NCBI GenBank assembly: GCA_945901195.1
Contig: CAMDKB010000312.1
Span: 1 to 5,538 of the forward strand
Length of the DNA: 5,538 bases
Direction of reading: 5' to 3'
Source of the DNA: Rhizobium sp. Q54
GTDB lineage: Bacteria > Pseudomonadota > Alphaproteobacteria > Rhizobiales > Beijerinckiaceae
The notes below the pieces were generated by a model, which did not search any database, was not told the origin of the DNA, and saw only the letters and a program-made list of their open reading frames with translations. The translations under genes were made by a program, and so were the position numbers. Shown piece by piece: positions 1 through 5,538 of the stretch (position 1 is the stretch's first letter; every line of letters begins with the position of its first letter).

Positions 1-1
1 G

Positions 2-1324
2 TTCGCAAATGTAGCGGAGGCAAACATCGTTCGCCTGGAAATTTCCAGAACTGAACCTTTTGCGGCGTCACAGCCTTTTGGTGCAGTTGGCGCATATGAG
101 AAAATTATTGGAATTGCGCATGGCGAACTTGATCCCGCACATCCATTAAATTCAAACATTACGGATATCGATAAGGCCCCACGAAATGCAGCCGATAAAG
201 TGGAGTATTCGTCAGCGTTCGTGATTCTGAAGCCTGCGGATATGAGCAAGAGCAATGGCGCCTTGCTGTATGATGTGAACAATCGCGGCAACATGCGCGC
301 GCTCGTTCAATTCAATAGCGCGGCTGGCAGTAATGATCCATCAACGCCCGAACACGGCGGCAATGGATTTCTCATGCGCCAAGCCTATTCGATATTGTGG
401 TCTGGCTGGATTCCGAATCTGCCTAACGACGTCTACCTGAAGCTTAATACGCCTGTGGCGCAAGGGGTCGAAGCAGAAATATGGGATGAATTTCTTTTCA
501 ACAATCGGGAGGGCGGCCGTGCGGCTCTTTCCTATTCCGCTATCACCCGCGACACAAAGCAAGCCAAACTTTATGTGCGCAAAAGTAATGCGGATGAACC
601 GCAATTGCTTTCGCCTGACAAATGGGAATTTACCGGCGATCGTCTGATCCGGCTATTGCCGGAGGGCGAGCGCTTTCAGATGGGGTCCATATATCAGATT
701 GTCTATCGCGCCAGGAATTCGCCTGTTGCAGGTATTGGCTTTGCAGCAACGCGCGATCTGGTCGCCTTTCTGCGCCGCCAGAGCGATAGTAAAACCAATC
801 CACTGGCCCATAATGGACAAGTTTCCATTAGCCGCACGCTCGCTCACGGCACTTCGCAAAGCGGGAGGTATCTGCGCGATTTTCTCTATCGCGGATTTAA
901 CGAGGACGAGAACAATCGTATTGTCTTTGACGGGATGAACCCGCATGTGGCGACCGGGCGCCTGTTTCTGAACTTTCGTTTTGCACAACCCAATCGCATG
1001 TTGCATATCGCTCACGGCTTCCAGTATTTTCCGGACATCAGCTTTCCTTTTGCCTATGGCGATTCAAAAGACCCCTTTAGCGATAAAACAGAAGGTATAC
1101 TTACGCGCTGTACCGCACGAAATACCTGTCCCAAAATCCTGCATACAAATACAGGCACAGAATATTGGCAATCGGGCCAGTCGCTTGTAACGACCGATCC
1201 TGCAGGCAAAACAGACGCGCCGGTGCCGGCCAAATGTACGCATCTACCATTTCGCCTCAACGCAGCACGTCGGGCAGGCGACAATGCCAAAGGGGGTCTG
1301 CGCCATGCCCCCCAACACGCTTGA
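2..1324 (+). CDS. N-terminal reading frame of the broken alpha/beta hydrolase
   Basis: This is what would be translated if the frameshift is real: about 440 residues in the window, still open at the left edge. The family-like sequence ends at ...TDAPVPA (codon ending 1231). The next 30 or so residues, starting KCTHLPF and rich in Arg and Ala, are out-of-frame and end at TGA 1322-1324. The fragment keeps the putative nucleophile serine (854-856) but lacks the STQH histidine, so I expect it to be inactive. The GTG at 200 is not the start: the 66 upstream in-frame codons encode family-like sequence (FGAVGAYEKI, ELDPAHPLN, APRNAADKVEY), and the Val it encodes is internal to that block. Confidence 0.7.
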   Translation, partial: FANVAEANIVRLEISRTEPFAASQPFGAVGAYEKIIGIAHGELDPAHPLNSNITDIDKAPRNAADKVEYSSAFVILKPADMSKSNGALLYDVNNRGNMRALVQFNSAAGSNDPSTPEHGGNGFLMRQAYSILWSGWIPNLPNDVYLKLNTPVAQGVEAEIWDEFLFNNREGGRAALSYSAITRDTKQAKLYVRKSNADEPQLLSPDKWEFTGDRLIRLLPEGERFQMGSIYQIVYRARNSPVAGIGFAATRDLVAFLRRQSDSKTNPLAHNGQVSISRTLAHGTSQSGRYLRDFLYRGFNEDENNRIVFDGMNPHVATGRLFLNFRFAQPNRMLHIAHGFQYFPDISFPFAYGDSKDPFSDKTEGILTRCTARNTCPKILHTNTGTEYWQSGQSLVTTDPAGKTDAPVPAKCTHLPFRLNAARRAGDNAKGGLRHAPQHA

Positions 1325-1925
1325 CTATGCGCCACTGATGCGCCGTCTGCTTACTGCGCTGGACGATTGGGTGAATGCCGGGAAAGAGCCGCCACCCAGC
1401 CGCTATCCACGCATTGTCGACGGCACGCTGGTTGCGATGACGGCACCTACAGGAACAATCCCCGGCTTCACAATGGCAAAAGCGTCAGCAAACCGCCCGC
1501 GGGTCGACTACGGACCCGAATTTGAAAAGGGCATCATCTCCCGGACAATGCCGGTTACCTTGCCGGAAACCTATCCCACGCTCGTGCCCAGAATGGATGG
1601 AGATGGCAATGATATTGCAGGAATCAGATTGCCTGCAGTCAGCGTGCCCGTTGCAACCGCCACCGGATGGTCGGTCCGTGCAGCTGATGCTGGCGGGGCG
1701 GGTGAACTTTGTTACCTCGACGGCTCCTACGTGCCATTCAGCAAAACAAAGGATGAGCGGGAGGCGAAAGCGGATTCACGTCCATCGCTAGAAGAGCGTT
1801 ATGGCGACGCGAGCACATACGCAACACGGCTTGCCGCAGCAGCAACAGCGCTCGCGAAGGAAGGCTACCTCCTCGACGAGGACGTGCCACGGATTGCCGC
1901 ACAAGCTTCAGGAGTCAAATGGTAG
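1284..1925 (+). CDS. C-terminal reading frame of the broken alpha/beta hydrolase
   Basis: This 213-residue frame begins at an ATG that is an internal Met of the parent protein (QATMPKGVC). The homologous sequence actually starts 17 codons earlier, at 1233, so the ATG is only the first Met after the lesion. I see no good Shine-Dalgarno sequence before it, so independent translation is doubtful. It carries the C-terminal part of the family: LDYAPLMRRLLTALDDWV, the PPPSRYPR block, a region with GWSVRAADAGGAGELC, then GSYVPF and SLEERYG, and a helical Ala-rich tail. The STQH histidine (1266-1268) lies upstream of this ATG, so neither fragment alone holds a complete catalytic set. An alternative is that the indel is a sequencing error and this is simply the end of one intact gene. 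Confidence 0.6.
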   Translation: MPKGVCAMPPNTLDYAPLMRRLLTALDDWVNAGKEPPPSRYPRIVDGTLVAMTAPTGTIPGFTMAKASANRPRVDYGPEFEKGIISRTMPVTLPETYPTLVPRMDGDGNDIAGIRLPAVSVPVATATGWSVRAADAGGAGELCYLDGSYVPFSKTKDEREAKADSRPSLEERYGDASTYATRLAAAATALAKEGYLLDEDVPRIAAQASGVKW

Positions 1926-1931
1926 GCAACA

Positions 1932-3098
1932 TCACGCCGTATAATCCTTCCCCGTCGTCGCATCCCAAGCAAAAATCCATTCGCGGGACAGCGGCGGCGG
2001 TGCGGGCACTTTCTTGTTGTTGAGAAATTGCTGGCGCGCCTGCAATTGCACGCGCGAGGTGCGCGGGCGGCGTTCGCCTTCATAGGTTGCGAGCGCACGG
2101 GGAATATCGTTTGAATTCTCGTCGATGCATCGCGCGATTGACCAGCCGTCCTCAATCGCCATGCAGCCGCCTTGCGCCAATGTCGGCATCATCGGGTGAG
2201 CTGCATCACCGAGCAAAGTCACGCGGCCCTTGGTCCATTGCTGCATGGGGTCGCGGTCATGCAGGCCCCATTTGAAGCCGGCCTGGGCATGGGAGAGAAT
2301 GTCCAGCAATATCGGGCTCCAGCCGGCAAACACCTGCTGCATTTCGTCCTGTGATGTCGGCACGGTCCAGGATTCCTCAGCCCATGCGTCATTCACAAAT
2401 CCGCAAAAGAGATTGAGCATTTTTCCTGCACGGATGGGATAGCAGATCACATGGCCCTTCGGGCCGATCCAGCCGGCATTATCGACGTGCAGATTGGCCT
2501 TGTCCGGCCCGATGGCTTTAGGCACCACATCCATAGGCACCATGGCGCGGAAGCAGGTTTGTCCCGTGTAACGGGGCGTGTCCTGGCCAAACAGGCTTTC
2601 GCGCACGGCCGAGCGCACACCATCGCCGCCGATGATGACATCGGCCTCGATCTCCCGCCCGCCCTCAAAGCGTGCGATGGCGACATCGCCGCGGGTAAAC
2701 GCGCCGATGCAATTCTGGTCTTGCAGGACATTGGAATCGGGCACATCTTTTACCAGCGCGTCATAAAGATCGGCGCGATGCATGGTGAGATAGGGTACGC
2801 CGTATTTTCCAACAGACAGATCCGAGAGCGGTTCGGACAGCCGGAATTGAGCCGTATCAAATGTGAGCGACACGAACTTCGGTGTCGAACACGCAAAGGC
2901 GTCGAGCTGCGGCTTGAAGCCCATGGCATAGAGCACACGCACCCCATTGGGCCCGATCTGGATTCCAGCGCCAACTTCACTGAGGGAGGATGCGCGCTCG
3001 TAGACATTGATTTCATAGTCGCGCGCGCGCAGTGCGGCCGCAGCCGTCAGGCCGCCGATGCCGCCTCCGATGATAGCGATCCGCAGCTTGCGCGCCAT
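1932..3098 (-). CDS. FAD-dependent aromatic-ring monooxygenase (salicylate / 6-hydroxynicotinate hydroxylase-like)
   Basis: A 388-residue cytoplasmic flavoprotein, complete and of usual length for class A (single-component) hydroxylases. These use NAD(P)H and O2 to hydroxylate, sometimes decarboxylate, phenolic or N-heterocyclic substrates. Seen: an N-terminal Rossmann GxGxxG (GGGIGG, residues 11-16) with Glu at the end of the second strand (VYERA, near 34); HRADLYDAL near 107-115; the DG motif GGDGVRS (157-163) linked to FAD and NAD(P)H binding; and the GD motif LLGDAAHPMMP (295-305) followed by LAQGGCMAIEDG. No transmembrane segment is evident. Start: the ATG at 3098-3096 has GGAGGA just before it; a TTG four codons earlier lies inside that site and was rejected. 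The gene is divergent from the FMN monooxygenase at 3330 and ends 6 bases from the hydrolase stop. Overall pattern resembles NicC-like and salicylate 1-hydroxylase-like enzymes; the exact substrate cannot be read from sequence. Confidence 0.94.
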   Translation of the reverse strand: MARKLRIAIIGGGIGGLTAAAALRARDYEINVYERASSLSEVGAGIQIGPNGVRVLYAMGFKPQLDAFACSTPKFVSLTFDTAQFRLSEPLSDLSVGKYGVPYLTMHRADLYDALVKDVPDSNVLQDQNCIGAFTRGDVAIARFEGGREIEADVIIGGDGVRSAVRESLFGQDTPRYTGQTCFRAMVPMDVVPKAIGPDKANLHVDNAGWIGPKGHVICYPIRAGKMLNLFCGFVNDAWAEESWTVPTSQDEMQQVFAGWSPILLDILSHAQAGFKWGLHDRDPMQQWTKGRVTLLGDAAHPMMPTLAQGGCMAIEDGWSIARCIDENSNDIPRALATYEGERRPRTSRVQLQARQQFLNNKKVPAPPPLSREWIFAWDATTGKDYTA

Positions 3099-3102
3099 GG
3101 TG

Positions 3103-3108
3103 TCCTCC
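3103..3108 (-). promoter_or_regulatory. Ribosome binding site of the FAD monooxygenase
   Basis: On the minus strand GGAGGA stands four bases before the ATG at 3098-3096 (GGAGGACACCATG). It is a strong anti-16S match and fixes the start at MARKLRI. The in-frame TTG at 3110-3108 overlaps this site and would add only four residues (MEDT), so it is unlikely to be used. Confidence 0.8.
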
Positions 3109-3318
3109 AACTTTGTCTTCGCAGCGCATCAGCGCCGGCGCTCGTTCGCGCTGCCAAGGCAGTGATTTAACCCTCTTTCCCTTGGTATTACACACATGTG
3201 CCGCAGGTTAAAATGCCTCTGGCGCGTTTCGTGCGCGCGCAGAATTCGGCGGGCTGTGGCGCTTTTGCCGGATGACGCCTTGCCCGGCGCGCGCTATGAA
3301 TACGGGCAAGAGATAAAC

Positions 3319-3323
3319 GGGAG
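3319..3323 (+). promoter_or_regulatory. Ribosome binding site of the FMN monooxygenase
   Basis: GGGAG lies six bases before the ATG at 3330 (GGGAGAAAACTATG), a normal spacing that supports this start over the internal Met codon four codons further in. Confidence 0.7.
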
Positions 3324-3329
3324 AAAACT

Positions 3330-4682
3330 ATGCCCCACCTCATGAAACTCGGCCTGTTCATTCGGCCCTGCGGGCATCACATCGCCTCGTGGCGGCATCC
3401 GCAGGCTCACGCGGATGCGGGCGTGCATTTTCCCCATTTTATCGAAATGGCGCAGACGGCCGAGCGCGGCTTGTTCGACATGCTGTTTTCGGCTGATTCC
3501 CAGACGGCCTGGACTGGCGCTGAATCGGCTATCGACCGGGTACATTATACCGCCTGGCTGGAGCCCTATACGCTTTTATCAGCGCTTTCAGCTTATACAA
3601 AAAACATCGGCCTTGTGTGCACCGCCACAACAAGCTTCGAGCAGCCATTCATCATCGCGCGCAAGTTTGCGACGCTCGATCATATCAGCAATGGACGCGC
3701 GGGCTGGAATGTCGTGACCTCGGGCAACGACACCGAGGCGCAGAACTTCTCCAAGGAGCCGCATCTGCCCAAGAAGGAGCGCTACAAACGCGGGCGCGAG
3801 TTCGTCAATGTTGTGCGGGCGTTGTGGGATTCATGGGATGATGACGCCTTTGTGCGCAACAAGGAGACGGGCGTTTTTTTTGATCGCGCCAAGATGCATG
3901 TGCTCAATCATCATGGCGATTATTATGATGTGCGCGGGCCGCTCAACGTGGCGCGCACGCCGCAGGGACAGCCTGTCATCGTAGAGGCTGGCCTGTCAGA
4001 AGAGGGCAGAGCGTTGGCGGCAGAAACCGCCGAAGTTGTTTTCTGCGCACATGATTCCATTGAAAGCGCGCAGGCGTTTTATACAGATCTGAAAGGCCGC
4101 ATGAAAGCCTTTGGCCGTTCGCCTGATCATCTCAAGATCATGCCCGGCCTGTCAGTGATTGTTGCGCCCACACACGAAGAAGCGCAGGCGAAATTCAAGC
4201 AATTGCAGGAGTTGCTGCATCCCGATCTCGGCCTCTCGCTGTTGTCGAGCAGGCTTGGACATGACGTCAGTTCCTATGCGCTCGATGAGCCGCTGCCGGA
4301 ATTGCCGGAGAATAAAGTCATCTCCAGCCGCTCGGATATGATCAAGGCATGGTCGAAGGAATTGATGGATGGCAAAACGCCGACCCTGCGTCAGCTGTGC
4401 CAGCGCTTTGCCGCCTCGCGCGGACATTATTCGATCATCGGCACGCCTGTCGAAGTGGTGGACGAAATGCAGCGCTGGTTTGAAAACGGCGCCTGCGACG
4501 GCTTTAACTTTGTGCCGTCGGTTTATCCCATCGGCCTGAATGATTTTGTTGAGCTGGTTGTGCCCGAGCTGCAGAAGCGCGGCCTCTATCGCACGGCATA
4601 TGAAGGCCCGACCTTGCGCGATGTGCTGGGTTTGCCAAAACCCGAGAGCCGGTATGCAGAAAAGGCGAAGGCTGCGGAATAA
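3330..4682 (+). CDS. Luciferase-like (LLM class) FMN-dependent monooxygenase, NtaA/SnaA/DszA group
   Basis: A complete 450-residue protein, the usual length for this branch of the bacterial luciferase superfamily. Known: these TIM-barrel enzymes use reduced FMN supplied by a separate NADH:flavin reductase to oxidise substrates such as nitrilotriacetate, dibenzothiophene sulfone or dimethyl sulfide. Seen in order: GHHIASWRHP (15-24), AERGLFDMLFSAD (44-56), the FMN-site block ARKFATLDHISNGRAGWNVVTS (begins at 110), RYKRGREFVNVVRALWDSWD (151-170), GDYYDVRGPLNVARTPQGQP (196-215), EAGLSEEGRALAAETAEVVF (219-238), and a C-terminal FVELVVPELQKRGLYRTAYE. No signal peptide or membrane segment is apparent. 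It diverges from the FAD hydroxylase and converges on proB across a double hairpin. No flavin reductase gene is visible, so the partner must lie elsewhere or be a general one. The substrate is not predictable; the family call is secure. Confidence 0.94.
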   Translation: MPHLMKLGLFIRPCGHHIASWRHPQAHADAGVHFPHFIEMAQTAERGLFDMLFSADSQTAWTGAESAIDRVHYTAWLEPYTLLSALSAYTKNIGLVCTATTSFEQPFIIARKFATLDHISNGRAGWNVVTSGNDTEAQNFSKEPHLPKKERYKRGREFVNVVRALWDSWDDDAFVRNKETGVFFDRAKMHVLNHHGDYYDVRGPLNVARTPQGQPVIVEAGLSEEGRALAAETAEVVFCAHDSIESAQAFYTDLKGRMKAFGRSPDHLKIMPGLSVIVAPTHEEAQAKFKQLQELLHPDLGLSLLSSRLGHDVSSYALDEPLPELPENKVISSRSDMIKAWSKELMDGKTPTLRQLCQRFAASRGHYSIIGTPVEVVDEMQRWFENGACDGFNFVPSVYPIGLNDFVELVVPELQKRGLYRTAYEGPTLRDVLGLPKPESRYAEKAKAAE

Positions 4683-4697
4683 GCGGGTCTTTCGCCA

Positions 4698-4775
4698 TCC
4701 CGGACGCCGCAGGCGATCCGGGACCCCACGCCGCAAATTACAATGCGACCCCGGATCGCCTGTGGCGTCCGGGGT
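4698..4775. repeat. REP/BIME-like pair of mirror-image hairpins
   Basis: Two palindromic units lie in inverted orientation. Unit 1 (4698-4723) folds as TCCCGGA-CGCC, loop GCA, GGCG-(bulged A)-TCCGGGA. Unit 2 (4748-4775) folds as ACCCCGGA-(bulged T)-CGCC, loop TGT, GGCG-TCCGGGGT. The reverse complement of 4750-4773 matches 4699-4722 at 23 of 24 positions, so the two units can also pair with each other across a 27-base spacer. Layout and base composition resemble repetitive extragenic palindromes of Hyphomicrobiales genomes (recall, not searched). The element fills the gap between two convergent genes, where it could protect 3' ends or stop transcription from both sides. Neither side carries the T-run of a canonical intrinsic terminator. 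Confidence 0.85.
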
Positions 4776-4793
4776 GGCTGATTTGCCCGGACC

Positions 4794-5538
4794 TCACTCC
4801 CCGCCCAGCACCATATCATCGCGGTGAATCATCTCGGCCCGGCCCGGCGCGCCCAGCACCTTGGCGATGTCGCGAGAATTGCGGCCAACCAATTGCCCTG
4901 CATCGCCTGCATCATAAGCGACCAGCCCGCGTCCAAGTTCCGCGCCATTTGCGCCGCGAATAATCACGCAATCGCCGCGCGCAAACGAGCCTTCGATGCG
5001 CACAACGCCTGCTGGCAAAAGCGAGGAGCCGCGCATAAGCGCCTTGCCTGCGCCATCGTCCACGTGAATTGAACCGCGCGGCTCAAGCGATCCTGCGATC
5101 CATTTTTTGCGCGCTGTGACGGGATTGGAGGGCGTGAGAAACCACGTGCAGGGTTTGCCTGCGGCGATTTTCGCAATGGGATTATTCACGCGCCCGTCGG
5201 CTATCACCATATGAGTGCCGCCCGTTGTGGCAATCTTCGCAGCTTCTATTTTCGTGAACATCCCGCCGCGTGAAAATTCTGAGGCTGCGCCACCCGCCAT
5301 GGCTTCAATCTCCGCTGTGACACGCGGCACGACCGGAATGAGTTCCGCCTTGGGATCAAGATGCGGCGGCGCGTTATAGAGCCCGTCGATATCCGACAGC
5401 AGCACCAGCAGATCGGCGCTCGCCATGGTGGCGACACGGGCAGCGAGGCGGTCATTGTCGCCATAGCGGATTTCGCTTGTGGCGACGGTATCGTTTTCAT
5501 TGATGACGGGAACAGCGCGCAAAGCCAGCAGCCGCCCG
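4794..5538 (-). CDS. proB: Glutamate 5-kinase, C-terminal part (5' end beyond the window)
   Basis: Glutamate 5-kinase phosphorylates L-glutamate with ATP to gamma-glutamyl phosphate, the first step of proline synthesis, in the cytoplasm. About 247 codons are visible, roughly two thirds of the usual 370 or so; the frame stays open to the right edge (GRLLAL before RAVPV). Seen: in the amino-acid-kinase domain PVINENDTV (substrate binding), RYGDNDRLAARVA, LLSDIDGLY (nucleotide site) and SRGGMFTKIEAAKIA. A linker with CTWFLTPSNPVTARKKWIAG follows, then a C-terminal PUA domain over roughly the last 100 residues, ending MVLGGE before TGA at 4796-4794. The TTG at 5522-5520 is an internal Leu codon, not a start. 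The PUA-containing form and these sequence blocks match alphaproteobacterial ProB. Downstream is a double hairpin and a convergent monooxygenase rather than proA. No defect is visible in the part shown. Confidence 0.97.
   Translation of the reverse strand, partial: GRLLALRAVPVINENDTVATSEIRYGDNDRLAARVATMASADLLVLLSDIDGLYNAPPHLDPKAELIPVVPRVTAEIEAMAGGAASEFSRGGMFTKIEAAKIATTGGTHMVIADGRVNNPIAKIAAGKPCTWFLTPSNPVTARKKWIAGSLEPRGSIHVDDGAGKALMRGSSLLPAGVVRIEGSFARGDCVIIRGANGAELGRGLVAYDAGDAGQLVGRNSRDIAKVLGAPGRAEMIHRDDMVLGGE

Larger units (their letters stand above)
2..1925 (+). pseudogene. alpha/beta hydrolase domain protein (Abhydrolase_10-like), 5'-partial and frameshifted
   Basis: Seen: the frame is open from the left edge to a TGA at 1322-1324. 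The continuation of the same protein lies one frame over and runs to TAG at 1923-1925. Removing one A from the AAA run at 1232-1234 joins them into one protein of about 640 visible residues, reading DAPVPA-NVRIYHFASTQH across the joint. Family features in order: RLEI...PF...FGAVGAYE near the N-terminus, LLYDVNNRGN, a nucleophile elbow GTSQSG (Ser codon 854-856), HTNTGTEYW (a candidate acid is the Glu at 1160-1162), STQH (His codon 1266-1268), PPPSRYPR, and a C-terminal SLEERYG block. Known: large alpha/beta hydrolases of this type are mostly uncharacterised esterase-like proteins, often exported; any signal peptide lies outside the window. Inferred: a true pseudogene, or a sequencing indel. 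Its substrate is unknown. G+C is 180 of the first 360 bases (50%), below its neighbour. Assignment to PF20091 is from memory. Confidence 0.82.
3099..3329. promoter_or_regulatory. Divergent intergenic control region between the two monooxygenase genes
   Basis: These 231 bases separate two start codons facing outward, so promoters for both genes should lie here. Seen: a 7-base inverted repeat TTTAACC (3166-3172) and GGTTAAA (3206-3212) flanking a 33-base core. Within the core are an odd palindrome GTATTAC (3185-3191) and a perfect 8-base palindrome CACATGTG (3193-3200). CCAAGG (3154-3159) and CCTTGG (3180-3185) form another inverted pair. These AT-rich elements stand out against GC-rich flanks and are plausible operator sites for a GntR-, TetR- or LysR-type regulator, though no regulator gene is in the window. 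I could not assign convincing -35/-10 boxes: TATGAA at 3295-3300 is a possible -10 for the rightward gene, but has no well-spaced -35. I see no gene in this stretch. Confidence 0.45.

Noticed and set aside
200..202. GTG as the start of the hydrolase
   Set aside because: The 66 codons upstream are in frame and encode typical family sequence, so this Val is internal and the true start is outside the window.
1228..1240. Programmed ribosomal frameshift to make a full hydrolase
   Set aside because: No X-XXY-YYZ slippery heptamer is present, there is no evident downstream stimulatory structure, and hydrolases of this type are not known to me to use frameshifting.
3108..3110. TTG start four codons upstream of the FAD monooxygenase ATG
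   Set aside because: It overlaps the GGAGGA ribosome binding site that serves the ATG, and it would have no site of its own.
2451..3170. A 239-codon open frame on the plus strand
   Set aside because: It lies antisense to the FAD monooxygenase, shows no recognisable family motif, and is the sort of long shadow frame common in GC-rich coding DNA.
3265..3300. Sigma-70 promoter TTGCCG (3265-3270) with TATGAA (3295-3300)
   Set aside because: The spacer would be 24 bases, far from the usual 16-18, so I do not call it.
4152..4736. A 194-codon open frame on the minus strand
   Set aside because: It is antisense to the FMN monooxygenase and runs into the hairpin element; its composition is Arg/Gln-rich with no motif, so it is a shadow.
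4698..4775. CRISPR repeats or a canonical Rho-independent terminator
   Set aside because: There are only two units, in opposite orientation, each self-complementary, so it is not a CRISPR array. No T-run follows the hairpins on either strand, so a classic terminator is not supported, though a termination role remains possible.
5520..5522. TTG as the start of proB
   Set aside because: It is an internal Leu codon; the frame stays open to the window edge and the residues on both sides align with the kinase domain, whose N-terminal third is missing.

Overview
The window looks like a piece of an alphaproteobacterial chromosome, most likely Hyphomicrobiales (Rhizobiales). The main support is the glutamate 5-kinase at the right edge. 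Its stretch around the kinase-PUA junction (WFLTPSNPVTARKKWIAG) and its C-terminus (RAEMIHRDDMVLGG) closely match what I remember of rhizobial ProB. The CCCGGA...TCCGGG palindromes next to it also resemble intergenic repeats common in that order. This is recall from sequence, not a search.

Layout, left to right. (1) Bases 2-1925, plus strand: a large alpha/beta-hydrolase-domain protein whose 5' end lies outside the window. It is broken by a one-base frameshift at an AAA run (1232-1234), which separates the putative nucleophile serine from the putative catalytic histidine. (2) Bases 1932-3098, minus strand: an intact single-component FAD-dependent aromatic-ring hydroxylase of the salicylate/6-hydroxynicotinate monooxygenase type, ending tail-to-tail 6 bases from the hydrolase. 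(3) Bases 3099-3329: a divergent promoter region with nested inverted repeats. (4) Bases 3330-4682, plus strand: an intact FMN-dependent luciferase-like monooxygenase of the NtaA/SnaA/DszA group. (5) Bases 4683-4793: a short gap holding two mirror-image hairpins (a REP/BIME-like element). (6) Bases 4794-5538, minus strand: the C-terminal two thirds of proB, converging on the monooxygenase.

The three genes on the left look like accessory catabolic functions: a hydrolase and two different flavin monooxygenases, the latter sharing one divergent control region. They sit against a housekeeping proline-biosynthesis gene. A common substrate (an aromatic, N-heterocyclic or ester-type xenobiotic) is possible, but the sequence does not show it. 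No flavin reductase, transporter or regulator gene is in the window, although the FMN enzyme's family normally needs a reductase partner. I see no RNA genes, insertion sequence, CRISPR array or defence system, and no wholly new system. The points most worth a second look are the frameshifted hydrolase, the divergent pair of flavin monooxygenases, the double-hairpin element and the absence of proA directly after proB.
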